Source of the DNA: JASHVB01 sp049522565
Lineage (GTDB): Bacteria; Pseudomonadota; Alphaproteobacteria; Acetobacterales; Acetobacteraceae
DNA: 13,921 nucleotides
Direction of reading: 5' to 3'
Assembly (NCBI GenBank): GCA_049522565.1
Contig: JBEKNT010000158.1
Location: 1 to 13,921, forward strand
The notes under the pieces: model-generated
What the model saw: the letters and a program-made list of their open reading frames with translations, nothing else
Databases searched by the model: none
What the model was told of the DNA's origin: nothing
Shown: positions 1 to 9,243 of the stretch, piece after piece
How positions within the stretch are numbered: position 1 is the stretch's first letter
Layout of the letters: each line of letters begins with the position of its first letter
Position numbers and translations under genes: made by a program

Positions 1-789
<789 letters not shown>

Positions 790-797
<8 letters not shown>

Positions 798-2904
798 GGG
801 CGGGCGGCGCGAACCAGCCGATCACGACGCTCGCGACACGCGCACGCCAGCGCTCCCAACGGCTGGGGTTGCTGACGATCCGCGCGCGATAGAACGACGG
901 GCACAGCACCGCCGCATGCGCCACCTCGCCGCACAGCCCGCACCCCACGCAGCTTTCCTGCACGGTAGCGACCGGGTCCTGGCGCAGCGGATCGGGATTC
1001 GGCTTCACCGTCAGCGACGGGCAGCCCGACAGACGGATGCAGGAATGATCGCCGGTGCAGGTGTCGCTATCGACGCCGAAACGATCGCGCTCCACGCGTT
1101 TGCCCTCCCGCTCGGCCTTCGCCATCTGCGGGCGCTCGCGACGCTGGCGGTTCAGCATGCATTCCGACGACGCAATGATAACCTTCGGCCCTTTCTCCCG
1201 CGTGGTCAGCGCCTCCCGCAGCACGCCGACCATCCGCGTCAGGTCGTAGGTGCGGGTGACCTCGCGCACCCATTTCACGCCGACCCCACGCACCGCGCGG
1301 GCGATCGGGTTGCCGGTATTGCGGCGGCTGGTCGCGCGTGACGACAGGATATCCTGGCCCCCGGTGGCGGCGGAGTAGTAGTTGTCCACCACGACCAGCA
1401 CGTTGTCGGTCTTGTTGAACACCGCATTGCCGACCGACGAGGCGAGGCCGTTATGCCAGAACCCGCCGTCGCCCATCACGCTGATGGTGCGTCGATTCGA
1501 GTCCTTGGCATTCAGCGCCGCGGCACCCGCCCAGCCCAATCCGTAGCCCATCGTTGTTGCGCCGATGTTGAACGGCGGCAGGATGGAAAACAGGTGGCAG
1601 CCGATGTCGCAGCTTACATGGTGCGGGCCAAGCTCGCGCTCCACCAGCTTCATCGCGGTAAAGATCGGCCGTTCGGGACAGCCGGTGCAGAAGCTGGGCG
1701 GCCGGGGGTGCACGTGCTTCTCCAGACCGGGCGGCTGTACCGGCGCAGGCGGCTGCGCGGTGTTCGGCCGCAGGCCGGGCAGATAGCGCCCGACGAACGA
1801 TTCCAACCCGGTGCGCACCACGCTGGCGGTGTATTCGCCCGCCATCGGCAGCACGTCCTTGCCGTGCACGCGAGTCTGGAGATCGGCCTTGCGCAGAATG
1901 ACATGGATCGCTTGCTCGAGGAACTCGGGCTGGCTTTCCTCCACCATCAGCACCGCGCGCTTGCCGGCGCAGAAGCGCGTTACCTCCGCGTCCACCAGCG
2001 GATAGGTAACGTTCAGCACATAGAGCGGGATGCGGGTATTGCCGAACGCATCCGACAACCCCATGAGCTGCAACGCGCGGATCAAGCCATTGTACATGCC
2101 GCCCTGCACGATGATGCCGACATCCTGCGTGCCGTCGGCGAACACCTCGTTCAGCGCGTGATCCACGATGAACTTCCGCGCGGCCGGCAGGCGATCGCGG
2201 ATCTTCTCCTGTTCCTGCACATAACTCGCCGGCGGCAGCACGATCCGGCCGACGTCGCGGCGCGGATGCTCCATCGCGTCCTTCAACCCGAACGCGGGCC
2301 GCACATTGTCCTTGGCGATGAAGCGGCCGTGCACGTGGCAGGCGCGGATGCGCACCTCCAGCATCACCGGCGTGTGGGATGCTTCGGAGAGTTCAAAACC
2401 CTTCTCGACCATGTGCACGATGCTGGGCAGGTTGGGCCGCGGGTCGAGCAACCAGATCTGCGACTTCATCGCGAAGGCGTGCGTGCGCTCCTGCATGATG
2501 GAGCTGCCCTCACCGTAATCCTCGCCGATCACGATGAGTGCGCCGCCGGTCACGCCGCCGGATGCGAGATTCGACAGCGCATCGGAGGCGACGTTGGTAC
2601 CGGCGGTGGATTTCCACGTCGCCGCGCCGCGCAGCGGATAATTCACCGAAGCCGCCAGCGTCGCCGCAGCGGCGGCCTCGCTGGCCGAGGCTTCGAAATG
2701 CACGCCAAGTTCGTCGAGAATGTCCTCGGCGTCCGCCAGCACGTCCATCAGGTGCGAGATCGGCGCGCCCTGGTAACCGGCCACGTAGGACACGCCGGAT
2801 TGCAGCAGGGCCTTGGTGACGGCGAGAATACCCTCGCCGCGAAACTCTTGTCCCGCGCCAAGCCGGAGTTGCTCGACCTCCTTCCGGAACGACCGCTCCG
2901 CCAT
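790..2904 (-). CDS. iorA: Indolepyruvate ferredoxin oxidoreductase subunit alpha
   Basis: This is the large thiamine-diphosphate and iron-sulfur subunit of IorAB (704 residues), which oxidatively decarboxylates indolepyruvate and related arylpyruvates. Visible in order: a pyruvate:ferredoxin-oxidoreductase-like N-terminal domain with GYQGAPISHLMDVL (about 44-57); a middle domain; FCTGCPERP (Cys406, Cys409); the diphosphate-binding GDGGFWHNG (about 478-486) leading to VVVDN; and a C-terminal ferredoxin part. In that part the first cluster motif is CTGDHSC...GCP (from Cys616) and the second is CVGCGLC...CPSF (from Cys652). The length matches the 700-residue aerobic-type IorA. I chose ATG 2904 because it shares its A with the stop of the upstream cyclase gene (TGATG) and starts MAERSF just before conserved sequence; the frame upstream is open but reads another gene. 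The stop lies 8 bases inside iorB. Confidence 0.95.
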
Positions 2905-3689
2905 CAGCGCGCGACCAGCGCCAACACCCGGAGCGGGCTGCCGGAGCCGCCGGCGATCTTCAACGGCGCGGTGATCAGGATCGCACCCTTGGGCGGCAGC
3001 TTGTCGAGATTGGTCAGGCTCGCCAGGCCGAACTTGTTCGCACCGTGCATGCCGGCGTGGCACGGGAACGGCGGCTCGAAGCGGAACGCCTGGCCGGCGT
3101 CGGTGCCGACGGTCTCGGTGCCGAAGCCGAGCACGTCGCGTTCTTTCACCAGGAAAGTGACGGCCTCGGGCGACGGACCGGGCGAATGCGCGCCATTGTC
3201 GTCGGCGTTCAGGAACGCGGCGGCGTCGGTGCTGCGGCGGGACCAGCCGCTGCGCAGCAGCACCCAACTTCCCGGCTCGATACGACCGTGCTTCGCCTCC
3301 CAATCCGCGATGCCCTCCGGCGTCAGCAGGAAATCGGCATCGGCGTCGCACGCGGCGGTGCAGTCGATCACATTCGCCGGGGCGACCAGGCGGCGCGCAG
3401 GGATGGTGTCGAGCGTGTTGCCGGGCAGATCCTTGCCGGTGATCCAATGCACCGGCGCATCGAAATGCGTGCCGGTATGCTCGCCAAGCGAGAGATTGCT
3501 CCAGGCCCAGGCGGGGCCACGGTCGTCGTAATCGGAGATGCGCTCCATGCGGAACGGTGCGGACTGGCCGAATTGCGGCGGCAGGCTGATGATCGGCGTC
3601 GCCGGCTCCAGCGGTTGCGCCAGATCGACCACGTCCACCGCGCCCGAGGCCAGCGCGTCCGCCAGCGCCGACAAGATGCCCTCCGCCAT
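2904..3689 (-). CDS. Cyclase-family (kynurenine formamidase-like) metal-dependent hydrolase
   Basis: A 261-residue member of the cyclase family (PF04199), which includes bacterial arylformamidase and isatin hydrolase. These are Mn- or Zn-dependent amide hydrolases. The metal and catalytic signature HxGTHxDxPxH is intact as HTGTHFDAPVHW (His71, His75, Asp77, His81). Further family blocks are seen at GSWVLLRSGW and FGTETVGTDAG. I chose ATG 3689 because AAACGGAGGGGTGTG before it contains a strong Shine-Dalgarno; an in-frame start 20 codons upstream (3749) has none. It heads the operon and its stop overlaps iorA by one base. The pairing with indolepyruvate oxidoreductase makes an indole- or tryptophan-derived amide (formylkynurenine, isatin) a reasonable guess, but the substrate cannot be read from the sequence. 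Confidence 0.9.
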   Translation of the reverse strand: MAEGILSALADALASGAVDVVDLAQPLEPATPIISLPPQFGQSAPFRMERISDYDDRGPAWAWSNLSLGEHTGTHFDAPVHWITGKDLPGNTLDTIPARRLVAPANVIDCTAACDADADFLLTPEGIADWEAKHGRIEPGSWVLLRSGWSRRSTDAAAFLNADDNGAHSPGPSPEAVTFLVKERDVLGFGTETVGTDAGQAFRFEPPFPCHAGMHGANKFGLASLTNLDKLPPKGAILITAPLKIAGGSGSPLRVLALVAR

Positions 3690-3760
3690 CACACCCCTCC
3701 GTTTATGCCGCCCGGCGCGCAGCTTAGACCGGGGTATCTTACACCTCAACTATGCAAGTT

Positions 3761-3787
3761 CACCTCTCCCGTACTGCGGGAGAGGTG
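3761..3787. repeat. Solo hairpin of the CCTCTCCCG repeat family
   Basis: An 11-bp perfect stem (CACCTCTCCCG, 3761-3771, with CGGGAGAGGTG, 3777-3787) closes on a 5-base loop. The arm sequence is shared with the outer hairpins of the composite repeats at 9244-9388 and 10813-10962, but the central GGGTGAGGGTGATCGGGTC arms are absent. It sits in the 165-bp region between the divergent cyclase and HAD genes, so it would lie in one of the 5' leaders or between the promoters. I could not pick out convincing promoters here; TTGACC at 3799-3804 lacks a good -10 partner. Confidence 0.8.
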
Positions 3788-3854
3788 TACCGGCACGCTT
3801 GACCGCGCGCCCGGCGGAGGCTTCGCTGCACCGGACAACGGGAGGAGACTGGCC

Positions 3855-4568
3855 ATGCCAGCAAAGCAGCCGGTGGCCATCGTGTTCGACACATTCGGCA
3901 CCGTGGTGGACTGGCGCGGCAGCCTGATCGCCGAATTGAGCGAATTCGGCCGGCAACGCGGCATCGAGGCCGACTGGACCGGTCTGGTGGATGCGTGGCG
4001 CGCCGCCTACCACCCCTCGATGGACCGCGTACGCAAGGGCGAACAACCCTGGACCACGCTCGACAACCTGCATCGCGCGTCGCTCGACAAACTGGTGGTG
4101 CAGTTCGGCATAACCGGCCTGACCGAAGCCGACCTCCAAAAAATCAACCGCGGCTGGCACCGGCTGAAGCCATGGCCGGACTCGGTGCCTGGCCTGACGC
4201 GCCTGAAGCGCCGCTACATCATCGGCCCCTTGTCGAACGGCAACGTGTCGCTGCTGACCAACATGGCAAAGCATGCCGGCATTCCGTGGGACATGGTGTT
4301 CGGCTCCGACCTGTTCGGTCATTTCAAGCCCGATCCGGAGACCTATCTCGGTGTCGCCCGATTGCTCGATCTGGAGCCGGGCCAGGTCATGCTGGGCGCG
4401 GCGCACAACAACGACCTGGCGAATGCGCGGAAATGCGGTCTGATGACCGGGTTCTTTCCGCGGCCGACGGAATATGGGCCACATCAGAAGCGGGATTATG
4501 CAGCCGACCAGGACTGGGACGTGGTGGCGACCGATATCGAGGACATGGCCGCAAAACTTGGCTGCTGA
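3855..4568 (+). CDS. HAD type II hydrolase (L-2-haloacid dehalogenase-like)
   Basis: A 237-residue haloacid dehalogenase type II protein. Characterised members hydrolyse L-2-haloacids to D-2-hydroxyacids through an aspartyl ester; many relatives have unknown substrates. HAD motif 1 is VFDTFGTVVDW (nucleophile Asp12, Thr16), motif 2 is LSNGN (Ser127, Asn128), motif 3 is the lysine in GHFKPDPETY (Lys158), and motif 4 is AAHNNDLANARKCG (Asp187). The cap segment carries WTTLDNLHRASLD, common in alphaproteobacterial relatives. GGGAGGAG ends 7 bases before ATG 3855, which fixes the start. It is the first gene of a rightward trio; the next ATG is 12 bases past the stop. The fold is certain; dehalogenase activity is not, since several non-nucleophile active-site positions cannot be aligned by eye. 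Confidence 0.9.
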   Translation: MPAKQPVAIVFDTFGTVVDWRGSLIAELSEFGRQRGIEADWTGLVDAWRAAYHPSMDRVRKGEQPWTTLDNLHRASLDKLVVQFGITGLTEADLQKINRGWHRLKPWPDSVPGLTRLKRRYIIGPLSNGNVSLLTNMAKHAGIPWDMVFGSDLFGHFKPDPETYLGVARLLDLEPGQVMLGAAHNNDLANARKCGLMTGFFPRPTEYGPHQKRDYAADQDWDVVATDIEDMAAKLGC

Positions 4569-4580
4569 ACGGAGGAAACC

Positions 4581-4952
4581 ATGCCAACCGAGCTGACCGA
4601 GATCGAACAGGTGCTGCAAACCTATTTCGACGGGCTGTACGAAGGCGACACCGCGAAGCTTGGGCGGGCGTTCCACGATGTGGCGCACCTGTTCAGCGTT
4701 GATGACGGCAAGCTGGCCGATCTGCCGCGTGCGCAGTGGTTCGAGATGGTGCGCGGACGCCAGTCGGCGCAGAGCCGCGACCTGCCTCGGCGCGACTGGG
4801 TGGTGCAGATCGACCGCTCCGGTCCGAACACCGCGTTCGCCAAGGTGCAGTGCCAGATTCCGCCGCGTTATTTCACCGACTATCTGACGCTCGCGAAGCT
4901 GGCCGACGGATGGAAGATCGTGTCGAAGACCTTCCACACCGAGACGCGGTGA
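4581..4952 (+). CDS. NTF2-like (lumazine-binding/SnoaL-type) small protein
   Basis: A 123-residue protein with the layout of a nuclear transport factor 2 family cone fold. An N-terminal helix (TEIEQVLQTYFDGLYEGD) leads to FHDVAHLFSVDDGKL, followed by a beta-sheet half ending DYLTLAKLADGWKIVSKTFH, the typical closing strand. Such proteins act as small hydrolases, isomerases, dehydratases or ligand binders; nothing here decides which. GGAGG five bases before ATG 4581 supports the start. It lies 12 bases after the HAD gene and 38 before the GMC oxidoreductase, so it probably works with one of them. There is no signal peptide, so I expect it in the cytoplasm. Confidence 0.85.
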   Translation: MPTELTEIEQVLQTYFDGLYEGDTAKLGRAFHDVAHLFSVDDGKLADLPRAQWFEMVRGRQSAQSRDLPRRDWVVQIDRSGPNTAFAKVQCQIPPRYFTDYLTLAKLADGWKIVSKTFHTETR

Positions 4953-4990
4953 AGACGACGGCTGGCGCGCCGGCGATTCCGGGGGGAAAG

Positions 4991-6703
4991 ATGACGGACT
5001 ACGACTACATCATCGTCGGTGGCGGCTCTGCCGGATCGGTGCTGGCCAACCGCCTGTCGGCGCGCAGCGCCAACCGTGTGCTGCTGCTGGAAGCGGGGCA
5101 GGATACGCCGCATGGCAAGGTGCCGAAGGAGATTCTCGATTCCTATCCCGGCACCGCCTATCTCAATCCACGCTTTACCTGGAACCAGTTGAAGGTCACC
5201 ACCGAGGTCATCCCGCACAACCGCCCCGATGCGCCGCGCCCGCCACAGCGCACGTACGAGCAAGCGCGGGTGCTGGGGGGCGGATCGTCGATCAACGGGC
5301 AGCTCGCCAATCGCGGCGCCCCGACCGACTACGACGAGTGGCACGCGCGCGGCGCGACGGGATGGAACTGGGACAATGTGCTGCCCTTCTTCAAGAAGGT
5401 CGAGCGCGACATGGATTTCGACGGCCCGTGGCACGGCAAGGAAGGCCGCATCCCGGTGCGTCGGATCTTCCCCGATCTGTGGCCGGAACATGCGAAGGCG
5501 GCCGGCGCGGCGTTCAAGCAGGCGGGCTACGAATTCCTCACCGACCAGAATGCCGAGTTTCGCGACGGGTATTTTCCGATCACCATATCCAATGTCTATG
5601 AACGGCGGGTATCGGCGGCGATCGGCTATCTCGATCCCGGCACGCGGATGCGCGAGAACCTGACGATCTCCACCGACACGCAGGTGCAGGGGCTGCTGTT
5701 CGACGGCCAGCGCTGCGTCGGCGTGCAGGCGCGGGTCGCCGGGCGGGCAGCGGAATTCCGCGGGCGCGAGATCATCCTGTCCAGCGGGGCGATCCACTCG
5801 CCGGCGCACCTGTTGCGCGCGGGGATCGGTCCCGCCGGCCAGCTGCGCGAGATGGGCATCGCGGTGCGCGCCAACCTGCCCGGCGTGGGACAGCGGCTGC
5901 AAGACCATCCGGCGGTCGCGGTGGCGGCGTTCATCAAGCCGCACGCCCGCATCATTCACGATTACACGCGGCGGCACATCTACACCGCGCTGCGCTACTC
6001 GTCCGGACTGGACGGTATCCCGCCCGGCGACATGTTTACCGTCGTCACCAACAAGACGTCGTGGCACGCGGTGGGAGAGCAGATCGGCTCGTTCATCATC
6101 ACGGTGTACAAGACGTATTCGGAGACGGGGCAGGTCAGGCTTGCCTCGCCGGATCCGCGCGACGAGCCGGTGGTGGAGTTCAACCTGCTGTCCGACCCGC
6201 GCGACCTGGAGCGGATGATGGACGGCGTGCGGCGTTTCGGCGCAATGCATCTGACGCCGGAGATGCGCGCGGTGACCACCGATCCGTTCCCGGCGAGCTA
6301 CAGCGACAAGGTGCGGCAGGTCGGGCTGGTGAACCGCAAGAACAAACTGCTCACCGACGGGATGGCGCGGCTGCTGGACGGACCGGCGAGTCTGCGGACC
6401 TGGCTGATCCGCAAGCTGATCATGGAGGGCTACACTCTGGAAGGCCTGCTGCGGGACGACGAGCAATTGGAGGCGTTCGTGCGGAAAGCGGCGGTCGGGG
6501 TCTGGCATGCGTCCTGCTCGTGCCGGATGGGTGCCGATGACGATCCGATGGCGGTGACCGATCCGGCCGGCCGGGTGCGTGGGGTGGAGGGGCTGCGCGT
6601 GGTGGACGCCTCGATTTTCCCGGTGGTGCCGTGCGCCAACACCAATTTCCCCGTGCTGATGACGGCGGAGAAGGTGGCGGACGCGATCCTGGCGGGGGCG
6701 TAG
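4991..6703 (+). CDS. GMC family FAD-dependent oxidoreductase (choline dehydrogenase-like)
   Basis: A 570-residue flavoprotein of the glucose-methanol-choline family, which oxidises primary alcohols or related groups with FAD. The N-terminal dinucleotide fold is YDYIIVGGGSAGSVLANRL followed by LLLEAG. The first GMC signature is ARVLGGGSSINGQLANRG, and the second lies around EIILSSGAIHSPAHLLRAGIG. The expected catalytic His is His506 in VWHASCSCRMG, and the partner is Asn552 in CANTNFPVLMTAEK. The usual HPxGTCRMG stretch is altered to HASCSCRMG, which places it in a less studied subgroup. Length is normal (530-600). GGGGGGAAAG directly precedes ATG 4991. No signal peptide is seen. It is the last gene of the HAD/NTF2 operon and is followed by a terminator-like hairpin. 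Substrate unknown. Confidence 0.93.
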   Translation: MTDYDYIIVGGGSAGSVLANRLSARSANRVLLLEAGQDTPHGKVPKEILDSYPGTAYLNPRFTWNQLKVTTEVIPHNRPDAPRPPQRTYEQARVLGGGSSINGQLANRGAPTDYDEWHARGATGWNWDNVLPFFKKVERDMDFDGPWHGKEGRIPVRRIFPDLWPEHAKAAGAAFKQAGYEFLTDQNAEFRDGYFPITISNVYERRVSAAIGYLDPGTRMRENLTISTDTQVQGLLFDGQRCVGVQARVAGRAAEFRGREIILSSGAIHSPAHLLRAGIGPAGQLREMGIAVRANLPGVGQRLQDHPAVAVAAFIKPHARIIHDYTRRHIYTALRYSSGLDGIPPGDMFTVVTNKTSWHAVGEQIGSFIITVYKTYSETGQVRLASPDPRDEPVVEFNLLSDPRDLERMMDGVRRFGAMHLTPEMRAVTTDPFPASYSDKVRQVGLVNRKNKLLTDGMARLLDGPASLRTWLIRKLIMEGYTLEGLLRDDEQLEAFVRKAAVGVWHASCSCRMGADDDPMAVTDPAGRVRGVEGLRVVDASIFPVVPCANTNFPVLMTAEKVADAILAGA

Positions 6704-6722
6704 GGCGGGGACTTGCCTCGCC
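6704..6722 (+). terminator. Possible intrinsic terminator after the GMC gene
   Basis: Immediately after the TAG, GGCGGGG (6704-6710) can pair with CCTCGCC (6716-6722), seven pairs including one G-T, around the loop ACTTG. It is followed by GATTT, a short T run. The position between an operon end and a tRNA promoter suits termination, but the T tract is weak. Confidence 0.45.
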
Positions 6723-6725
6723 GAT

Positions 6726-6754
6726 TTGCCAGCGGCGGCGGGGATTGCTATAGC
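6726..6754 (+). promoter_or_regulatory. Sigma70-type promoter for tRNA-Lys
   Basis: TTGCCA (6726-6731) and TATAGC (6749-6754) are separated by exactly 17 bases, close to consensus for the housekeeping sigma factor. The downstream flank GCGGCCCC is GC-rich, as is common for stable RNA promoters under stringent control. Transcription would start near 6761, about 38 bases before the mature tRNA. Confidence 0.7.
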
Positions 6755-6798
6755 GCGGCCCCTGCCGGTGGCCGGCCGAAAGGCGGGTGTCGGCTTGG

Positions 6799-6874
<76 letters not shown>

Positions 6875-7131
6875 ACGAAGTCAAAGAGTTATCGAACAGG
6901 TCGCCCGCATCTCACATGAGGCTGTCCGCTTGCGGACCCATGGCGCACGGTTGCGCGTCGCACTGCATCGGAACCGGCCCGTGCCGGCCGTCAACGATCC
7001 GCTTGGGTGGTCACGCCTGCCTGCCGAAAGGCCGGCCGGTGTCCAACCAACGACTGCCGTCGCCCACCCGGTCCGCCGTCAAGGTCGCACACCGAACGAC
7101 ACTGGATGCAAGGCGCAGGGGCGGCCCCGCG
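6875..7131. other. Intergenic region between tRNA-Lys and the pyrG stop
   Basis: In these 257 bases I find no convincing gene. Two small hairpins are present: GTCCG-CTTG-CGGAC (6924-6937) and CCGGC-CCGT-GCCGG (6974-6987). Either could end the tRNA transcript, though neither has a T tract. The sequence next to the pyrG stop (7113-7132) is also self-complementary and GC-rich. No copy of the tRNA 3' end appears here, so there is no sign of an integrated element. Confidence 0.4.
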
Positions 7132-8763
7132 CTACACCAGTCGCGCCTGCCGCACCGCCGCGGCGATGAAATCCGCGAACAGCGGATGCGGCGCGAATGG
7201 CTTCGACTTCAGCTCCGGATGATACTGCACGCCGATGAACCACGGATGCCCGGGGATCTCCACGATCTCCGGCAACAACCCATCGGGCGACATGCCGGAG
7301 AACCGCAACCCTGTCGCCTCCAGGCACTCCTTGTAATACACGTTCACTTCGTAACGGTGGCGGTGGCGTTCCTCGATCCGCACCGCGCCGCCATAGATCT
7401 CCGACACCAGCGAACCGGGTGACAGCACCGCCGGGTACGCGCCCAGCCGCATCGTGCCGCCGAGATTGCCGCCCTCCATCCGCCGCTCGATATCGTTGCC
7501 GCGCGCCCATTCGGTCAGCAGCCCGACCACCGGCGTATCGCACGGCCCGAACTCGGTGGACGACGCATCGTGCAGACCGGCCAGGTTGCGCGCCGCCTCG
7601 ATCACCGCCATCTGCATGCCGAAACAAATACCGAAGAACGGCACGTTGCGTTCGCGCGCGAACCGCACTGCCTCGATCTTGCCTGGCGTGCCGCGTTCGC
7701 CGAAACCGCCCGGCACCAATATCCCGTTCACCTCCTCCAGCCGGTGTACCGCCCCATCCTGCTCGAAGATCGTGCTGTCCACCCAATCCAGCTTCACCCG
7801 CACCCGGTTGGCGATGCCGCCATGCGTCAGCGCCTCGGCCAGCGACTTGTACGAATCCAGCAGATTGGTGTATTTGCCGACGACGGCGATGCGCACTTCA
7901 CCTTCGGGGGAATGCATGCGCTCGACGATCTGCTGCCAGCGCGCCAGCTCCGGCTCCTGCTCGAACGGCAAACCGAAATGCCGCAGCACTTCGCGGTCCA
8001 TGCCCTCGGCGTGGTAGCTGATCGGCACCGCGTAGATCGTATCGGCGTCCAGCGCGGCGATCACCGCCTCCGGCCGCACGTTGCAAAACAGCGCGATCTT
8101 GCGCCGCTCGTTCTCCGGGATCGGCCGGTCGCAGCGGCACAGCAGCATCTGCGGCTGGATGCCGACATTCTGCAGCTCCTTCACCGAGTGCTGCGTCGGC
8201 TTGGTCTTCAACTCGCCGGCCGAAGGAATGAACGGCACCAGCGTCAGGTGCACGAACATCGCCCGTTCGCGGCCCAGCTCGTTGCCGAGCTGGCGGATGG
8301 CTTCCAGGAACGGCAGGCTCTCGATGTCGCCGACGGTGCCGCCGATCTCCACCAGCACGAAATCGACGTCGCCGGTGCCGCGGACGATGGTCTCCTTGAT
8401 CTCGTCGGTGATGTGCGGGATCACCTGCACCGTGGCGCCCAGGTAGTCGCCGCGCCGCTCCTTGGCGATCACCTCGGAGTAGATGCGCCCGGTGGTGGCG
8501 TTGTCGAGCCTGGTCGCGTGTACGCCGGTGAAGCGCTCGTAGTGCCCCAGGTCCAGGTCGGTCTCGGCGCCGTCGTCGGTGACGAACACCTCGCCGTGCT
8601 GATACGGGCTCATGGTGCCCGGATCGACGTTGAGATAGGGGTCGAGCTTGCGCAGCTTCACGCGGAAACCGCGCGTTTGCAGCAGGGCGCCGAGCGCCGC
8701 CGAGGCGATACCTTTGCCCAGGGAGGAGACCACGCCGCCGGTGATGAACACGAACCGGGTCAT
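7132..8763 (-). CDS. pyrG: CTP synthase (glutamine-hydrolysing)
   Basis: A 543-residue enzyme that converts UTP, ATP and glutamine to CTP, the last step of pyrimidine nucleotide synthesis, in the cytoplasm. The N-terminal synthase domain begins TRFVFITGGVVSSLGKG (P-loop) and includes LDPYLNVDPGTMSPYQHGE. The C-terminal glutamine amidotransferase domain has the nucleophile Cys380 in FFGICFGMQ and the His515/Glu517 pair in YHPELKS, with positions matching the E. coli enzyme within one residue. I chose ATG 8763, which gives MTRFVF; a TTG two codons upstream (8769) is possible. No clear Shine-Dalgarno precedes either. It is the third gene of tpiA-secG-pyrG, an order typical of alphaproteobacteria; the gap to secG is 83 bases. 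Confidence 0.98.
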   Translation of the reverse strand: MTRFVFITGGVVSSLGKGIASAALGALLQTRGFRVKLRKLDPYLNVDPGTMSPYQHGEVFVTDDGAETDLDLGHYERFTGVHATRLDNATTGRIYSEVIAKERRGDYLGATVQVIPHITDEIKETIVRGTGDVDFVLVEIGGTVGDIESLPFLEAIRQLGNELGRERAMFVHLTLVPFIPSAGELKTKPTQHSVKELQNVGIQPQMLLCRCDRPIPENERRKIALFCNVRPEAVIAALDADTIYAVPISYHAEGMDREVLRHFGLPFEQEPELARWQQIVERMHSPEGEVRIAVVGKYTNLLDSYKSLAEALTHGGIANRVRVKLDWVDSTIFEQDGAVHRLEEVNGILVPGGFGERGTPGKIEAVRFARERNVPFFGICFGMQMAVIEAARNLAGLHDASSTEFGPCDTPVVGLLTEWARGNDIERRMEGGNLGGTMRLGAYPAVLSPGSLVSEIYGGAVRIEERHRHRYEVNVYYKECLEATGLRFSGMSPDGLLPEIVEIPGHPWFIGVQYHPELKSKPFAPHPLFADFIAAAVRQARLV

Positions 8764-8771
8764 GGGCAACC

Positions 8772-8794
8772 AGTATACGGACCCGAATCGGGTC
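8772..8794 (-). promoter_or_regulatory. Palindrome and -10-like element just before pyrG
   Basis: GACCCG-AAT-CGGGTC (8780-8794) forms a 6-bp stem with a 3-base loop, and on the minus strand it is followed by TATACT (8777 to 8772), eight bases before ATG 8763. This could be a -10 box giving a leaderless pyrG transcript, but the -35 position reads TCCCCC, far from consensus. The palindrome could be an operator or a weak hairpin. Speculative. Confidence 0.25.
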
Positions 8795-8846
8795 GGGGGA
8801 AGCCCGTCCTGACGCGGGTCACACAGGCGTCACGCGAGGGGCCGCG

Positions 8847-9224
8847 TCAGTTGGTGGGGACGGACGGTCCCGCGGGCTTGGCCGGGGCGACGGGCGTCGG
8901 CGCGACCGGCGCCTGGCCGGTGGGCAGCGCGCCCGCCGGTCCCGGGGCAGTGATCGGCGAGCCGATATCCAGGATCGAGCGTCCTCCCGCCCCCATCGTG
9001 CCCCGGTTCATCAGCGCCAGCGTCAGCGACAGCGCCATGAACATGGTCGCCAGGATGGCCGTGGTGCGGGTCAGCAGGTTGGCCGTGCCGCGGCCCGACA
9101 TGAACGAACCCATCCCCTGCGAGCTGCCGATGCCCAGCCCGCCGCCCTCGCTGCGCTGGATCAGCACGACGCCGATCAGGGCCAGGGTGACGAACAGGTG
9201 GATGATCAGCAGGACGGTGGTCAT
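8847..9224 (-). CDS. secG: Preprotein translocase subunit SecG
   Basis: A 125-residue inner-membrane component of the SecYEG channel that assists SecA-driven export. The first membrane helix covers about residues 2-21 and ends in the conserved VLIQRSEGGGLGIG. The second covers about 53-71, after SGRGTANLLTRTTAILA. The tail from about residue 88 is rich in Ala, Pro and Gly, as in other alphaproteobacterial SecG proteins, and is probably disordered. GAAGGG lies six bases before ATG 9224. Its place between tpiA and pyrG on the same strand is the usual alphaproteobacterial arrangement, although here the gap to tpiA is filled by a repeat that may uncouple the genes. Confidence 0.96.
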   Translation of the reverse strand: MTTVLLIIHLFVTLALIGVVLIQRSEGGGLGIGSSQGMGSFMSGRGTANLLTRTTAILATMFMALSLTLALMNRGTMGAGGRSILDIGSPITAPGPAGALPTGQAPVAPTPVAPAKPAGPSVPTN

Positions 9225-9243
9225 AGGGGGCCCTTCTTAGGAA

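Noticed and set aside
2905..3447. N-terminal extension of iorA to 3447
   Set aside because: The extra 181 codons read the cyclase gene out of frame; the coupled ATG at 2904 starts the conserved IorA sequence.
1453..3531. Long open frame on the plus strand opposite iorA and the cyclase gene
   Set aside because: It is rich in His, Arg and Ala with no domain signal and mirrors the codon pattern of the true minus-strand genes, which have clear motifs.
4880..6508. Long minus-strand frame opposite the GMC gene
   Set aside because: Antisense shadow of a high-GC gene; low-complexity composition and no recognisable motif, whereas the plus strand has full GMC signatures.
7570..9240. Long plus-strand frame opposite pyrG and secG
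   Set aside because: Spans two certain genes in antisense, no domain and no Shine-Dalgarno in a sensible place.
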